Positions 45,392-56,400 of a stretch of DNA of 64,000 nucleotides are shown here, one piece after another. The translations under genes and the position numbers were made by a program. A model generated the notes under the pieces. That model was not told where the DNA came from and did no database searches. It saw only the letters and a program-made list of their open reading frames with translations. The stretch's first letter is position 1, and each line of letters starts with the position of its first letter. The DNA comes from Clostridia bacterium (lineage in GTDB: Bacteria; Bacillota_A; Clostridia; Oscillospirales; CAG-272). The stretch covers positions 67,719 to 131,718 of the forward strand of contig JAFTSQ010000005.1 in NCBI GenBank assembly GCA_017467205.1. The letters are read 5' to 3'.

Positions 45392-48124
45392 TTACTTTGA
45401 CAGTAACGATTTTCTTGCTTTATAATCTTGAATTATCTCGTTTGGCCACTTAAACTTGAACTTGCGAGCTGCAATATCAAGCAAGAAGAGGACGAGAGCG
45501 ATGATTATAAATACTATTCGGGGATCGATTGTATGGTGCAGATATTTAACAACGTTTTCAAATATCTGCCAGGGGTTGTCGGTTTCTATAACTGTACCGT
45601 TACCCGACTTTGCAAGATCGGACATAAATTGCTCGCTTGCTTGATTGTCGAAGAACGTGTTGTACTCTTCGGAGTACGAGAAGCTCTTATAGATCGTTGC
45701 ATCAGAAACGACGTTGCCTACCTCGTCCTTCTTAATAACGGTTATTTCGTGCATACCGGGATTCTTTATGACAAGGTTGATACGGCTGTACGTGCTTCCA
45801 ACGCCGGGGGTATAAGTGCTGACAACGGGCTCAAATCCGCCATCCGGAGACGGTGAGGTAACCTTGACTTCAAGAGTATTGCCCTCTGCAAGCTCGGTGA
45901 ATATGCTGAGCTGAGTAGTATAGTTCTTCGAGGTAATCTCAAGCTCAATATCCGATTTGCGAATGCTCTCGGAAGGGAAAAGACCCATAACGATGTTGTT
46001 TACAAGCGTGATAGCGGTAGGCGTGCCGATGAAATCGCTCGACCAAGTGCCGTTAAGGTCACACGCAAAGGTGCCAACCATACCCGCTCCGTATTTCCAC
46101 TGAGTGTAGATTGGTACGTATTCGCCCATAAGAACGACCTCGGCTCCCTTATCGACTTTAGCCTTCATTCCGTAGAATCCGTCAAGTGTGGGCATATCAG
46201 CCTGCATAATATTTGAAACGACAGAGTTAAAGGTTTTGATGGTAGGAGTAAAGGTTTCGTAGTTAACGTCCTTGATTTCGGGGACCAAAAGGTCTTCTCT
46301 CATCGCGGTGGGAACCTTCTGAATGTCCTTAACGTCGTGGAAGTTTTCAGCTGTTCCACCGGCTTCCTCAAGCAGCTCAACCATTGCCTGCTGGGTGGTA
46401 TAGGTACAGTTAATACCAATGACCGACATGGTTATGCCTGCCTCGGCATTGAGCTTCGCCTGATCGAGATAAAGCTGGGGTTCGGGGTCGCCGGGCATAC
46501 CGTCGGTTACGAGAATAATGTGTCTTCTCTCAACGCTTGAAAGAGCTGTAAGCGCGCTGCGCGCTCTACTGAGCGCACCCTCGAAGATTGTACCTTCTCC
46601 GAGCTCAATGTCGTTGATAGCAGAGATGATTTTTGCCTTCTGAGGACGGGGGGTAAGCTCAACCTCCTCATCATAGTAGTCCGAGAGGGACATAATTCCG
46701 ACGTAGTCACGTTCGGTAAGCGCGTCAAGGCACGCCTCCGCGCCAAGCTTTGCTGCGTAAAGAGGGCTATCTTCGTACGGTGTATTTTTGTCCCACATTG
46801 AGCCTGAACGGTCAATGACTATCATTACGGCTACGGGGGGAGTATAGTTGATAGCCTCTACGGGAAGCATATCCTGGTAGATCGTTCCGTACATATCGTC
46901 TTTGGTGTAAGCGTTTGCCTCCCATTGCGCATCGGACGGATTGGAATCCACCTCATTACCGCAGACGGTGAACAGACCGCCTCCTATGTCGTGAACGTAG
47001 GAGTAGAGAATTTCATCAAAGCCATCAGGCATATCGTCGTTTGATATGTTTACTAAGATGATTTCGTCGAATTCGCGAAGCTGATCAAGCGTTCTCGGCA
47101 TTTTTTCCTCGTCCGCAACGTTTACAACCGTAACGTCGTAATCGTCCTTAAGCATATCGCGAAGAGCGGTGCTCTCACCGTCTATGCTTTCGATAACGAG
47201 CAGTTGATCGAATACTTCGAGGTAAATGAAGGTGTTATAAGTATTGTTCTGTGTAAGTGTATCCGCGCTTGATTCTACGTTAAATGACAGCTCGTGCATA
47301 TCAGGGCGAGTAAAGGTCGCGGGGATCTTAACCGACTGCTCGCCTTCTGTAAGCTCTACGGATATTGTTTTGGTAATTGTACCGGTATCCATAAGCGTAA
47401 CAACTGCCGTGCCCTCGTATGAGCTGCGAAGCAGAAGCTCAAGCTCAAATTCCTCACCGACTCGAATGTTATAGTCGGGGGTGTTAACACCTGTGATAAG
47501 CACCTCGTTATCTGTTTTCTCGGCAGGGAAGTGCACGGTATCTACCTTAATTCCTTTTGCCGCCACTTGCTTTATAACTGTTGCGGCGTCGCTGTCCGTT
47601 TCAACACCGTCCGAGATGAGCACTATTCTCGCGGACTCGGGACGACTGAAAAGCTCGCTTGTATAAGAAAGAGCAGAAGCAATATCGGTAGCAGAGTTGT
47701 CGGGCTTCGCAGCAGAAAGATATCTTCCGAAAACTCCATCCGTCTCTGTCGTGAGTTCAACTGCATATACTTGATCGTATCCAAAGGTTACAACACCGAG
47801 CTTGTACATTGAGTCGGTAGAATTTATAACGTCCTCTATAAAGGAATTCTTATCGGACTCGGTTTCGTCTCCGCTGAATGAGGTGTCTATCAGAACGATA
47901 ACCTCGTTTTCGGTATTGGGTTCGTCATAGGAGAACGTCATGCCCGAAAGAACGGAGATGGAGAGAACCATAATAATCAAATGCAGCACAATTGACACTA
48001 CACGGTTCCTGGTACGTCTGTACTTCTTCGGCATACGGAAATACGGCAAAAGCGTAAGAAAAACAGCCGGAATCAGTAAGAGGAGAAGCCACGGGTTTGA
48101 AAAATTAATTCTAAAATTCGTCAT
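45392..48124 (-). CDS. Membrane protein with two von Willebrand factor A domains
   Basis: 910 residues. Two N-terminal membrane helices (NPWLLLLLIPAVFL, residues about 10-30, and VVSIVLHLIIMVLSISVL, about 43-60) and a BatA-like start, then a first VWA-like domain (VIVLIDTSFSG ... RIVLISDGVETDSD). A second VWA follows, with a complete MIDAS near residue 437 (VIDRSGSM, later LVTDGMPGD). A segment between the two resembles the glutamine-amidotransferase-like domain seen in large VWA proteins of this type. The C-terminus returns to the membrane (VFIIIALVLFLLDIAA). VWA domains bind divalent metal and protein partners; here the partner is probably the MoxR ATPase complex or a surface substrate. Confidence 0.8.
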   Translation of the reverse strand: MTNFRINFSNPWLLLLLIPAVFLTLLPYFRMPKKYRRTRNRVVSIVLHLIIMVLSISVLSGMTFSYDEPNTENEVIVLIDTSFSGDETESDKNSFIEDVINSTDSMYKLGVVTFGYDQVYAVELTTETDGVFGRYLSAAKPDNSATDIASALSYTSELFSRPESARIVLISDGVETDSDAATVIKQVAAKGIKVDTVHFPAEKTDNEVLITGVNTPDYNIRVGEEFELELLLRSSYEGTAVVTLMDTGTITKTISVELTEGEQSVKIPATFTRPDMHELSFNVESSADTLTQNNTYNTFIYLEVFDQLLVIESIDGESTALRDMLKDDYDVTVVNVADEEKMPRTLDQLREFDEIILVNISNDDMPDGFDEILYSYVHDIGGGLFTVCGNEVDSNPSDAQWEANAYTKDDMYGTIYQDMLPVEAINYTPPVAVMIVIDRSGSMWDKNTPYEDSPLYAAKLGAEACLDALTERDYVGIMSLSDYYDEEVELTPRPQKAKIISAINDIELGEGTIFEGALSRARSALTALSSVERRHIILVTDGMPGDPEPQLYLDQAKLNAEAGITMSVIGINCTYTTQQAMVELLEEAGGTAENFHDVKDIQKVPTAMREDLLVPEIKDVNYETFTPTIKTFNSVVSNIMQADMPTLDGFYGMKAKVDKGAEVVLMGEYVPIYTQWKYGAGMVGTFACDLNGTWSSDFIGTPTAITLVNNIVMGLFPSESIRKSDIELEITSKNYTTQLSIFTELAEGNTLEVKVTSPSPDGGFEPVVSTYTPGVGSTYSRINLVIKNPGMHEITVIKKDEVGNVVSDATIYKSFSYSEEYNTFFDNQASEQFMSDLAKSGNGTVIETDNPWQIFENVVKYLHHTIDPRIVFIIIALVLFLLDIAARKFKFKWPNEIIQDYKARKSLLSK

Positions 48125-48137
48125 CGTTACTTCCTAT

Positions 48138-50036
48138 TTAGTAGTATTTGCGGGATTGCAGCCACCATTCAACGAATAGCAGTGAAACCAGTGCTAATGC
48201 AAAATAAAATACAAGATCAATATCCTGCGGATCTTCGGCAGGCTCGTAATAGGGATTCGTAAGAGTATCCTCGGTACGCATTATATTGCATTCCTTTTCG
48301 GGAACCTTTACGTAAAAGTTATCGACTATCTGTTCTCCCGATATCGGAGTTTGGCTGAGAGTATAAACTCCGGGGAGAGTCAAGGGAAGATTACCGGGGA
48401 ATTCAACGAATGTTTCGCTGATTCCGGGGCCATCTACGTGAAGATCAGGGCTTCTTGAGTTGAGAGTAACCGTCTCGTTAACGTCGAACATATAGTCCGT
48501 TATTGTAGATGAAACGTAATACTCAATCATATTGTACATAAGATACGGGAACTCAAGAAGAAGGGGAAGGTTGGAGTAGTTAAGGCTAAAGGGCATAACT
48601 ACTACCTTCGAATCATCGGTGTTTTTCGCAAGTAATACGGGATCCTCGCCGATGTAAGCGAGCGCAGCGTATTCCGGATCGAACATTGTGATTCGTGAAT
48701 ATTGAGTAACGGTTATGTTCTCAATGTTCATACCCTGCGTGAGCGGATGCTCCTCGCCGGGCTCGAAATGCACCTCGTATGGATATCTGTTGGTAGGACC
48801 AATGTAAATATCCGAACCGTACGGTGCAGTGTCGGGATTTGCGAGAATAACAAGACCGTCGCTCGGAAGTGTCGCGGGCATCGTATGCTCAAAGATATAA
48901 ATATCAAAGCCGGAGAGCGCGGGCTCTGCCTCAAGCTTTACCTCGGTGATATCTACATCCCAACGGTTGCTGAGCTTATCTCTAAAGCTGAGCAGAACAC
49001 CGCTGAAGAAGGGGTTGGGGAGCGCGCTGTAATACTGAATTTTAAGCACGGGCTTAGTTCCGCCGTAAAGGTAGAGCATATTGTCGTGACTGAAGGAGTC
49101 TGCTTGCTCAATGCGGACGTATGCGTAATCGTAGGTATAAACGCTTGCAGGCTCGGTAGCATTCTCGTAATTGCCGAATATTACTTTTTCGGTTTGATCT
49201 CCGCTGCATCGAGCGTTTGCCACAAGGTTAAGTGTTGCACCCTCTTCGTTTACACCGTAGATATCAAGGTAAACCGTAATATCGGCATCTCTTCCGTATG
49301 AGGCAACGTCGATTTCAAAATCATAATAGTTTTGATTAACGATTGCCTGCGCGTTGAGCAGCGATGCGTTCCAGTCGTTAACGTCTCTCATACTCTTGAC
49401 GGTAACTTCTCCGGCATCAATATATTCTGTTCCGGTGTAGAGAATAACCTCGGACTCGGGGTTTTCCGCCATTACCGATTCAGCCAGCTTCATAGCACCG
49501 TCTATATCGGCAGCGCCGTAGGTGCACTTGTAATCAGCGGCGTCGATTAATGCATCAAGCTTATCGTAAATTTCGGAGCTGAAATCGGCACCGATACGCT
49601 GAACGACGAATGAAGCCTCATCGGCGGCGAGAATGACAGACATCACACCGTTTTTGGATACGACCTCTTTGGCAAGCTCCTTAACTTCATAAACAGCTTT
49701 GTCAAAGCGGGTTTCGCCTCCGACCTCCGTAAGCATACTTGCAGAAGCATCGATTACGACGATTTTTTCGGAGTATGCATCCTTATCTTCAGCCTCAATG
49801 AAGGGTTGAGCAAGGATAAATGCACAGGTTGAAATAGCAAGGACCTGAACAAGTATCAAAAGCAGATCTCTCAGTCGGCTGATGGGTAATTTTTTCTTTC
49901 TGAATTTTAAGCTTAATTTCCATACGTAAGTACTGGAAATTATTTTTTGCTGATAATTGGGTTTTATCAGGTAGATTATAAGAAGGATTACTAATCCGAT
50001 AAGACCCAAAAATCCTAATGGGGTTAGCCAACTCAT
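48138..50036 (-). CDS. BatA-type membrane protein with VWA domain
   Basis: 632 residues. Hydrophobic N-terminal pair (residues 5-25 and 57-77) with the BatA-like basic loop between, then a VWA domain starting VVIDASASM (MIDAS 96-100), a beta-rich region, and a C-terminal helix (VFYFALALVSLLFVEWWL). It overlaps the DUF58 gene by 4 nt and is followed after 13 nt by the larger VWA protein. In the family these proteins work with MoxR ATPases at the membrane. Confidence 0.85.
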   Translation of the reverse strand: MSWLTPLGFLGLIGLVILLIIYLIKPNYQQKIISSTYVWKLSLKFRKKKLPISRLRDLLLILVQVLAISTCAFILAQPFIEAEDKDAYSEKIVVIDASASMLTEVGGETRFDKAVYEVKELAKEVVSKNGVMSVILAADEASFVVQRIGADFSSEIYDKLDALIDAADYKCTYGAADIDGAMKLAESVMAENPESEVILYTGTEYIDAGEVTVKSMRDVNDWNASLLNAQAIVNQNYYDFEIDVASYGRDADITVYLDIYGVNEEGATLNLVANARCSGDQTEKVIFGNYENATEPASVYTYDYAYVRIEQADSFSHDNMLYLYGGTKPVLKIQYYSALPNPFFSGVLLSFRDKLSNRWDVDITEVKLEAEPALSGFDIYIFEHTMPATLPSDGLVILANPDTAPYGSDIYIGPTNRYPYEVHFEPGEEHPLTQGMNIENITVTQYSRITMFDPEYAALAYIGEDPVLLAKNTDDSKVVVMPFSLNYSNLPLLLEFPYLMYNMIEYYVSSTITDYMFDVNETVTLNSRSPDLHVDGPGISETFVEFPGNLPLTLPGVYTLSQTPISGEQIVDNFYVKVPEKECNIMRTEDTLTNPYYEPAEDPQDIDLVFYFALALVSLLFVEWWLQSRKYY

Positions 50037-50932
50037 GCCATGATTCCTACCTTAAGTAATTCTTTGAAGAGCATTCTTTCGATCGGTTGATCGGTAACGA
50101 CCGTTATGTAGTCCGCACCGCGTGATACACAGAAGGAGCGCAGATCCTCCTTGATGTGATTCATAGCCTCTTCATATGCTATCTGATGCGAGCGCGTTAT
50201 CCTAAGCTTCAGGTTCTTAGAGTCGTTCATATCCGTTGCCTCGGAGTCGATAAGGTTGATCCTGCCTTCGTAGGTGGGATCCGCCTCCTCGGGCGTGAGG
50301 ACTTGGATTAACAAGACCTGTCTTTTCTTATAGCATAGATAGTCTACTGCCTTTTTCCAACCAGCATCTGTGAAAAAGTCTGAAATAATAACGGTAAGAC
50401 CGTCGTTTGTGCCTGTATTGGGGCAACCCACAATAGCACGGTTGATATCGGTCTCGTCACAGAATTCAAGCGAATCGAGCACGCTTATCGCATTGAAAAA
50501 GGACCTTTTACCAACTATCGTTCCGAATGGATCCTCGGATTTGTCGCCCTTCATAAGCTTAAAGGAAACCTTATCCATATTATGCACGGAGAGATAGCCA
50601 AGCGCTGCCGCAACTCCAACGGTGTATTTTGCCTTTTGGGGATTATCCTTACCCATAGAGGCGGAGCAGTCGATGAAAATCTGAGTGTGCATCTGTCTTT
50701 CATCAGTAAAAAGCTTCAAGAAGAACTTTTCAAAACGGCTATATAGGTTCCAGTCGATACGGCGTATATCGTCTCCGAGCATATACTCACGGTAATCGGC
50801 AAATTCTACGGTCTGACCGTAGGTACGAACAAGGTGCTTGCCGCCGAAAAATCCACCGAGGTCTGCGCGAAGCTCGAGTGACAACGCCTCTAAACGACTG
50901 AAGAATTCATCGTTTAAATACGAGCCCTTCAT
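50033..50932 (-). CDS. DUF58 domain protein
   Basis: 299 residues, soluble. The DUF58 core motif YREYMLGDDIRRIDW is at residues 47-61, and a degenerate VWA fold follows (IFIDCSASM near 86-94; LTVIISDFFTDAG). It normally sits directly after MoxR and before BatA-like proteins and acts as an adaptor in that system. Its start overlaps the MoxR stop by 1 nt and its stop overlaps the BatA start by 4 nt. Confidence 0.9.
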   Translation of the reverse strand: MKGSYLNDEFFSRLEALSLELRADLGGFFGGKHLVRTYGQTVEFADYREYMLGDDIRRIDWNLYSRFEKFFLKLFTDERQMHTQIFIDCSASMGKDNPQKAKYTVGVAAALGYLSVHNMDKVSFKLMKGDKSEDPFGTIVGKRSFFNAISVLDSLEFCDETDINRAIVGCPNTGTNDGLTVIISDFFTDAGWKKAVDYLCYKKRQVLLIQVLTPEEADPTYEGRINLIDSEATDMNDSKNLKLRITRSHQIAYEEAMNHIKEDLRSFCVSRGADYITVVTDQPIERMLFKELLKVGIMA

Positions 50933-52005
50933 TATTTTTTACCAAAGAGTCCACGCTTTTTGTCAGCCTTGTTATCTGTAGCCGCGTCGCTCTCTTCCTT
51001 CTTCTTTTCGGAAGCAAGTCCGTTCTTTGCCGAAAGCTCATCGATAATCATCTTAACGATTTCATCGGGCGAGATGCGCTCTGCAACTGCCTCGAAGGTG
51101 AGCTTCATTCTGTGGCGGAGAACGGGGTATGCGAGCTCGTTTACGTCGTTATAGGATACGTTGTATCTGCCGCTCATAAGAGCCTTAACCTTTGCAGCGG
51201 AGATGAGAGCCTGTCCTGCACGGGGAGATGCGCCAAGGCGAACGTACTTCTTTGCGGTCTCACTCGCGCACTCGCTATCGGGGTGAGTGGCGGAGCAGAG
51301 CATCATAGCATATCTCATAACGTCCTCGGCAACGGGGATAGCGTTTGCAACTGCGCGCATTTCAAGAAGGTCAGCGCCGTTACAAGCAGCATCAGCAACC
51401 TCAGCCATAGTCTTCTGGGTCATATTAACGATTTCCATAAGCTCGTCGAGGGAGGGGTTCTGAACTATAATCTTGAACATGAAACGGTCCATCTGTGCCT
51501 CGGGAAGAGGATACGTACCGTCCTGCTCAACGGGGTTCTGGGTTGCAAGAACGAAGAAGGGCTCTTCAAGCTTTCTTGATACACCCATTACCGTTACGGT
51601 GTGCTCCTGCATCGCCTCGAGAAGTGCAGACTGCGTCTTGGGAGTTGCACGGTTAATCTCGTCGGCGAGAATGATGTTAGAGAAGATAGGACCGGGCTGG
51701 AACTGGAAGGATGAGTTGCCGTTTTCGTCCTTTACGATAATGTTAGTACCCGTAACGTCTGCGGGCATAAGGTCGGGGGTGAACTGAATTCTCGAGAAGG
51801 GAAGGTCAAAAACTCTTCCGAGCGAACGCACAAGTCTTGTCTTTCCAACTCCGGGAACACCCTCAAGAAGAACGTTACCGCCTGCTATCATTGCGATAAC
51901 CGCGCCTTCGATAACCTCCTTCTGTCCGATTACGTCGCGTCCGATCTGCTCAAAAATATTCTTGCACTGCGTGCTGAACTTATTAATGCTCTGTTCTGTT
52001 ATCAT
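50932..52005 (-). CDS. MoxR-family AAA+ ATPase
   Basis: 357 residues. Walker A GVPGVGKT (49-56), Walker B IILADEINRA (111-120), then ATPKTQSALLEAMQE, sensor 1 ATQNPVEQDGTYPLPEAQMDRF, and sensor 2 region SPRAGQALISAAKVKAL: a complete MoxR ATPase. It remodels or activates partner proteins, typically VWA-domain ones. The basic C-terminal tail (KKKEESDAATDNKADKKRG) is longer than usual. RBS GAGGT. 35 nt after the preceding membrane protein gene. Confidence 0.9.
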   Translation of the reverse strand: MITEQSINKFSTQCKNIFEQIGRDVIGQKEVIEGAVIAMIAGGNVLLEGVPGVGKTRLVRSLGRVFDLPFSRIQFTPDLMPADVTGTNIIVKDENGNSSFQFQPGPIFSNIILADEINRATPKTQSALLEAMQEHTVTVMGVSRKLEEPFFVLATQNPVEQDGTYPLPEAQMDRFMFKIIVQNPSLDELMEIVNMTQKTMAEVADAACNGADLLEMRAVANAIPVAEDVMRYAMMLCSATHPDSECASETAKKYVRLGASPRAGQALISAAKVKALMSGRYNVSYNDVNELAYPVLRHRMKLTFEAVAERISPDEIVKMIIDELSAKNGLASEKKKEESDAATDNKADKKRGLFGKK

Positions 52006-52040
52006 AGCTTTTTACCTCTTTTTACGTACTCTTAAATTGA

Positions 52041-53084
52041 TTAGTTTATAATATCGTAATAGTTTTTAGCTGCTTCTTCAGCTTCAGATGAGGAATCGCT
52101 CTTGCCGTTTGCCAGAGCTTCCATAGCTGCATCGTAATATTCTCCGATAATAACGTTGTAGCTCGTATCACCGTCGATTACCTGGTTGTTAGCAGAGTAT
52201 TCACCGCCACCTTGGATAGCGCTCGGATCTCCGTTTGGATCCTGCGTATCACCGGGCTGATCGCTGGGCATTTCACCGGGCATATCACTAGGTTCGCCGT
52301 CTTCACCGGGGAAGCCAAAATCACCGCCCATTATGGGCATAAAAATCGCCGTCAAAGTGAGGTCGGTTTCAACGTTGACCTCAAATCTCTCGGGGAACTT
52401 TCCGCCGTCGTCCCAGCCAACGAATTCCCAACCGTCCTCAGCTACTGCGACGATGGGGTTGGTAGACTCGCCGACTACTATGATTTGGTCTTCCTCGCCT
52501 TCTATAAATCCGCCCTCCTCAACTATGTAAGTGACGGATACGTATACCGGGGGTTCATCCGGTATGATTGCGTCGATAGTTTCGGAGCCTGACAGAATGT
52601 ATCCTGCCGCGCTGAGACCCGAAAGGGTCGTAAGACCGCATCCGATAACTGCTGCGACGGTTGACAATATGACGATAGCGCGGGGCAGCTTCATTCTTAA
52701 CTGCTTTTTCTCGACTTTTTCAAGCTCACGCTTAGCATCCTCGCGCTGAAGGCGTGCGATAACGTCGTCGGAGTCGCGGAACTCAACCATCGTTATAAGC
52801 CTTTCTTCAAGGCCGAGACGGTCTATTTTTCTCGCACTGCTCTTCTCGGTTGGGCGAAATTTGGTTATATAAAATACAGTAGTAGATACTGCCGTTGTAA
52901 AGACGAGTACACCGAGGGTAATACCCAGAGCGAGAGCTAAGTTCTCGCTTATAGTAAACCAAGCTACAAGCGCCGCAACGGAGTTAGCTCCAAAGCCTAT
53001 AGCCAGACCGAGTAACAACGACTTGAGGAAGCCTTCCATCCTAAGACGAAAAGAGTATTTTTCAAAATCCTGCTGTTGCTTCAT
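52041..53084 (-). CDS. Membrane protein with extracellular InlB-like domain, MoxR-linked
   Basis: 347 residues, RBS AAGGAG. Two helices near residues 18-40 and 47-72, a charged loop (about 75-130) with IDRLGLEERLITMVEF, and a third helix around 133-157. After that comes an InlB/divergent-InlB-like module (VYVSVTYIVEEGG ... GWEFVGWDDGGKF), a Gly/Asp/Pro-rich linker and a short C-terminal region (IIGEYYDAAMEAL). No known family recognised for the N-terminus; comparable multi-span proteins sit before MoxR genes elsewhere. First gene of the MoxR set. Confidence 0.7.
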   Translation of the reverse strand: MKQQQDFEKYSFRLRMEGFLKSLLLGLAIGFGANSVAALVAWFTISENLALALGITLGVLVFTTAVSTTVFYITKFRPTEKSSARKIDRLGLEERLITMVEFRDSDDVIARLQREDAKRELEKVEKKQLRMKLPRAIVILSTVAAVIGCGLTTLSGLSAAGYILSGSETIDAIIPDEPPVYVSVTYIVEEGGFIEGEEDQIIVVGESTNPIVAVAEDGWEFVGWDDGGKFPERFEVNVETDLTLTAIFMPIMGGDFGFPGEDGEPSDMPGEMPSDQPGDTQDPNGDPSAIQGGGEYSANNQVIDGDTSYNVIIGEYYDAAMEALANGKSDSSSEAEEAAKNYYDIIN

Positions 53085-53135
53085 TATTTCTCCTTTCTTA
53101 AATCGAAGCTTTTTCGGTAGAACCGATCCTTAATT

Positions 53136-53223
53136 GAACCTGCGGTTCTGGAGAACCGTAGACCTATGCAGAAGTAAAATCGGGCTTAGCCGCGAGTCTA
53201 CGGTTCTGCAGAACGGTAGGTTC
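53136..53223. repeat. 28-nt inverted repeat with internally palindromic arms
   Basis: Arms 53136-53163 and 53196-53223 match over 28 nt with three mismatches. Each arm contains a small palindrome around GGTTCT/AGAACC. The spacer is 32 nt. It lies 50-140 nt upstream of the first MoxR-set gene, between the giant LRR gene and that set. It could be a regulatory site, an RNA structure, or a remnant of a small transposable element. Confidence 0.7.
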
Positions 53224-53323
53224 TTTGCGTTGTGTATTTAAGACAGCTTACGATTAAAATTAATCAAAAATGGTAGTTATTGGTTAAAAATGCTCGAAAA
53301 TCAAAAGCTCTTAATCGCTTATC

Positions 53324-53353
53324 CACCTCCCGCCCCTTTCGGAACGGGAGGTG
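53324..53353 (-). terminator. Hairpin after the giant LRR gene, weak terminator
   Basis: CACCTCCCG and CGGGAGGTG form a 9-bp stem with a 12-nt loop, starting 56 nt after the stop at 53409. On the minus strand a U-tract is not adjacent, T-rich bases come only 15-30 nt later. Read-through into the MoxR set is therefore possible. Confidence 0.45.
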
Positions 53354-53408
53354 AATATCGCTTTATTAGATAATATCAAAAAGTCAATTGAATTTTGCGT
53401 AAATCGGC

Positions 53409-56400
53409 TTATTCAGCATCAGCGGGCATGGTATCCATATAGTAGATAGTAGCCTCGCAGTTGATGAGCCAATCGGTGCCGTGAGTTTCGAGCATCTCAG
53501 CTTCCGTGTAGTTGTGGAAGTAGATGGTCTGATCAGCGGTCCAACCGTCGAAGGCGTTAGCACCAATGGTGTCACCAAGTTCACCGAAGTGCATCTCCCT
53601 GACTTCTGCTCCTGCGAATGCGTAAGCATCTACGGTGTAGATGTAGTTTTCGCTGAAGTCTACAACGTCAAAGGTGCAGCCTGCCATACAGTTTGCATAG
53701 ATATCGGAAATGTCTTCAAACGGGAATACCCTAAGAGAAGTACAGCCTTCTATTACATTAGACTCGAGAGAATAAACGCTTGCGGGTACGTACTCGCCGT
53801 ATCTATCGTATACAACGTATACTTCCTCGAGGTTCGGGCAGTTCTGGAAGGTACCGGTACCGAAGTAGAATTCGCTTCCGGAAGCAATAAGAGTAACCTT
53901 CCTAAGGTTCGTGCAGTGAGCAAACATATAGTTGCCCGACCAGTTATCCCAGTGACCACCGGGTACGGTAATCTCTTCAAGTGAGGAACAACCGTAGAAG
54001 TAGTAGTGACCGAGCTGATAACCCGTTACCTCCTCAGCCTCAAATACTATAGATCTGAGGTTTGCACAATCCTTGAATACACCCGCGGAATAGAGGTTAT
54101 CTATATATGCGGGGATGACAAGGTCTACAACGCCTGTTCCTGCGAACATGTAGCTGGGAATAGGAGTTGAACCCTCAAAATCGCAGTACCAGTTATCATA
54201 CTCTTCGTCGGATACCGTGAAGCTGTTGGGAAGCAAGAGCGTCGTGATAGAGGTACAGCCCTCGAAGAAGTGCGTACCGATCTTGTAAGGATTGTCGCCC
54301 TCTCTGATGTCTTCAAATGTGAAGTTGGAGAGTGAGGTACAACCTGCGAACGCATAATCGCCGAGCACCTTGGTGGTGTTGTTGATGAATACGTTGTTAA
54401 GCGACGTACAATCCTGGAATGCACTGTTGCCTATAGAGGACAAGGTGCGCTCGAAGGTTACGGATTCAAGCTTCTTTGAGCCCTTGAATGCAGCGTCGGG
54501 AATCTTTGTGATAACGCTGGGTATTACTATCGACTTCAGCTGCGAGTCTGCAAACGCACCGGGAGCAATATCATAGACAGTCTCGGGGAAGGTGAAGGTC
54601 TCAGCAGTGAGGGATGAGGGATAGTAAATAATAGTGAACATCGTAGAATCGTACATAACACCGTCGCTGACTATGTAAGAGCCGTTGTCGGGATCGAGCT
54701 CGAATACTTCAACGTTGTTGGAGCCCACGAGCGGGTTGCCGTTAAGGTCTTTTACTGTAGCGGGGATGTATACGATCTCAAGGCTGTCACACTCGGAGAG
54801 AGCAAACTGACCTATGGATTCAAGACCGAAGGTCATATCAACGCTTACGAGTGCATCAGCATCATAGAATGCCTTGTCGCCTATCGTCTTAACGCTTGAA
54901 GGAACGGACACGTTTACAAGTCTGTCACAGTTCTCGAATGCGCTTGTGCCGATAGAGGTAAGCGTTGCGGGAAGAGCGATTGACGTAAGTCCGCTGTTCT
55001 TGAAGGTGTTAGTGCCGATAGTATTAAGATTCTCGGGAAGAGTAACCGTTTCAAGTGCGGGAGTATCGCGGAAGATTTCCTTGCTCGAGAATGCGGTGAA
55101 CTTGCTGCCTTCCTCGAATACAACCGTCGTAAGCGAAGTGCATCCTGCGAATGCCATCTCGCCGATGGTCGTTACGCTTGCGGGAATTGTGATGCTCTCA
55201 AGAGCTGTGCACGCACCCTTAGTGCTATAAGCACTGGTCTGAGAGAAGGCTCTCTTACCGATGGTGGTAAGCGTTGCGGGAAGCTTAACGCTCTCAAGAG
55301 AGGTACAACCTGTGAACGCGTTGTCACCGATAGAGGTGAGCTTGGTTGCCGAGAGATCCATTTCTTCAAGCTTATCGCAGTTCTGGAACGCCTGGTTTCC
55401 AAGGCTGGTAACGTTTGTGGGAAGAGCTATGCCATTAAGTCCTGCGCCGTAGAACGCCTTGCTTCCGATAGTGGTAAGCTGGCTACCTTCGGTGAAGATA
55501 ACGCTTTCAAGGCCTACGCACATACTAAACGCCTGATCTCCAATCTTGGTTACGGTCGATGGGATCGTAATCTCGGTCATCGCGTTGTTCGAAACGGCAG
55601 TGGAGCTGCCGGCGTAGAATACGTAATTATCTATCGTAGTCAAGCCTTCCTGAAGAACTACGGTCTTAAGCTTAGTGCACTGTCTGAAGCAGTACTGAGG
55701 AAGAGTCTCCAGCGCTGCAGGGAGGGTTACGGACTCGAGATTATCGCACTCTGAGAGAACGTATTTTCCAAGTGTCGATACGTTATCGGGGAAGACGATG
55801 CTCTTAAGAACAGGGTTATCACCGAATGCGTATTCGCCGATAGAGGTAAGCTCTGAGCCGGGTGCGAAGACTACTGTCTCGAGAACTGACTCAAGTGCCG
55901 CGCGGCTGGGCTCACTGGAGTAACCGCCGCGGAACGCGCGCTCACCTATGGAGGTAACGCTTGCTGGGATGTAAATGCTCTTAAGCTGTGAGCAGTAGAA
56001 CGCATGAGAACCTATCTTTTCAAGTCCCTCGGGAAGAGTGATCTCGTTGAAGCTATAGTACGCGAATGCCATAAGATATATTTCTTTGACGGTTTCGGGT
56101 ATAGTGTAGCCTGTGGGATCCTTCTGGGGGGGATAGAAGTAGATAATAGTCTTAGCTTTGTCGTAGAGAACGCCGTCTACGGATACGAAGTTCGGGTTAG
56201 TCTCGGGAACTATGATCTGTTCGATAGATCCGCAGTAGCTGAGGATGTTTCTGTCGTTTCTTCTGCCTGCGATAGAAGCTATCGTAGAGTTGAGCTCTAC
56301 GGTCTTGAGGCTAAGGCATCCGTAGAAGTGCGTATCGTTGTAATTGGTTACCGATTCGGGATACTTGAAGTAGGTAAGTCCGGTTCTCTGGAATGCAGAG

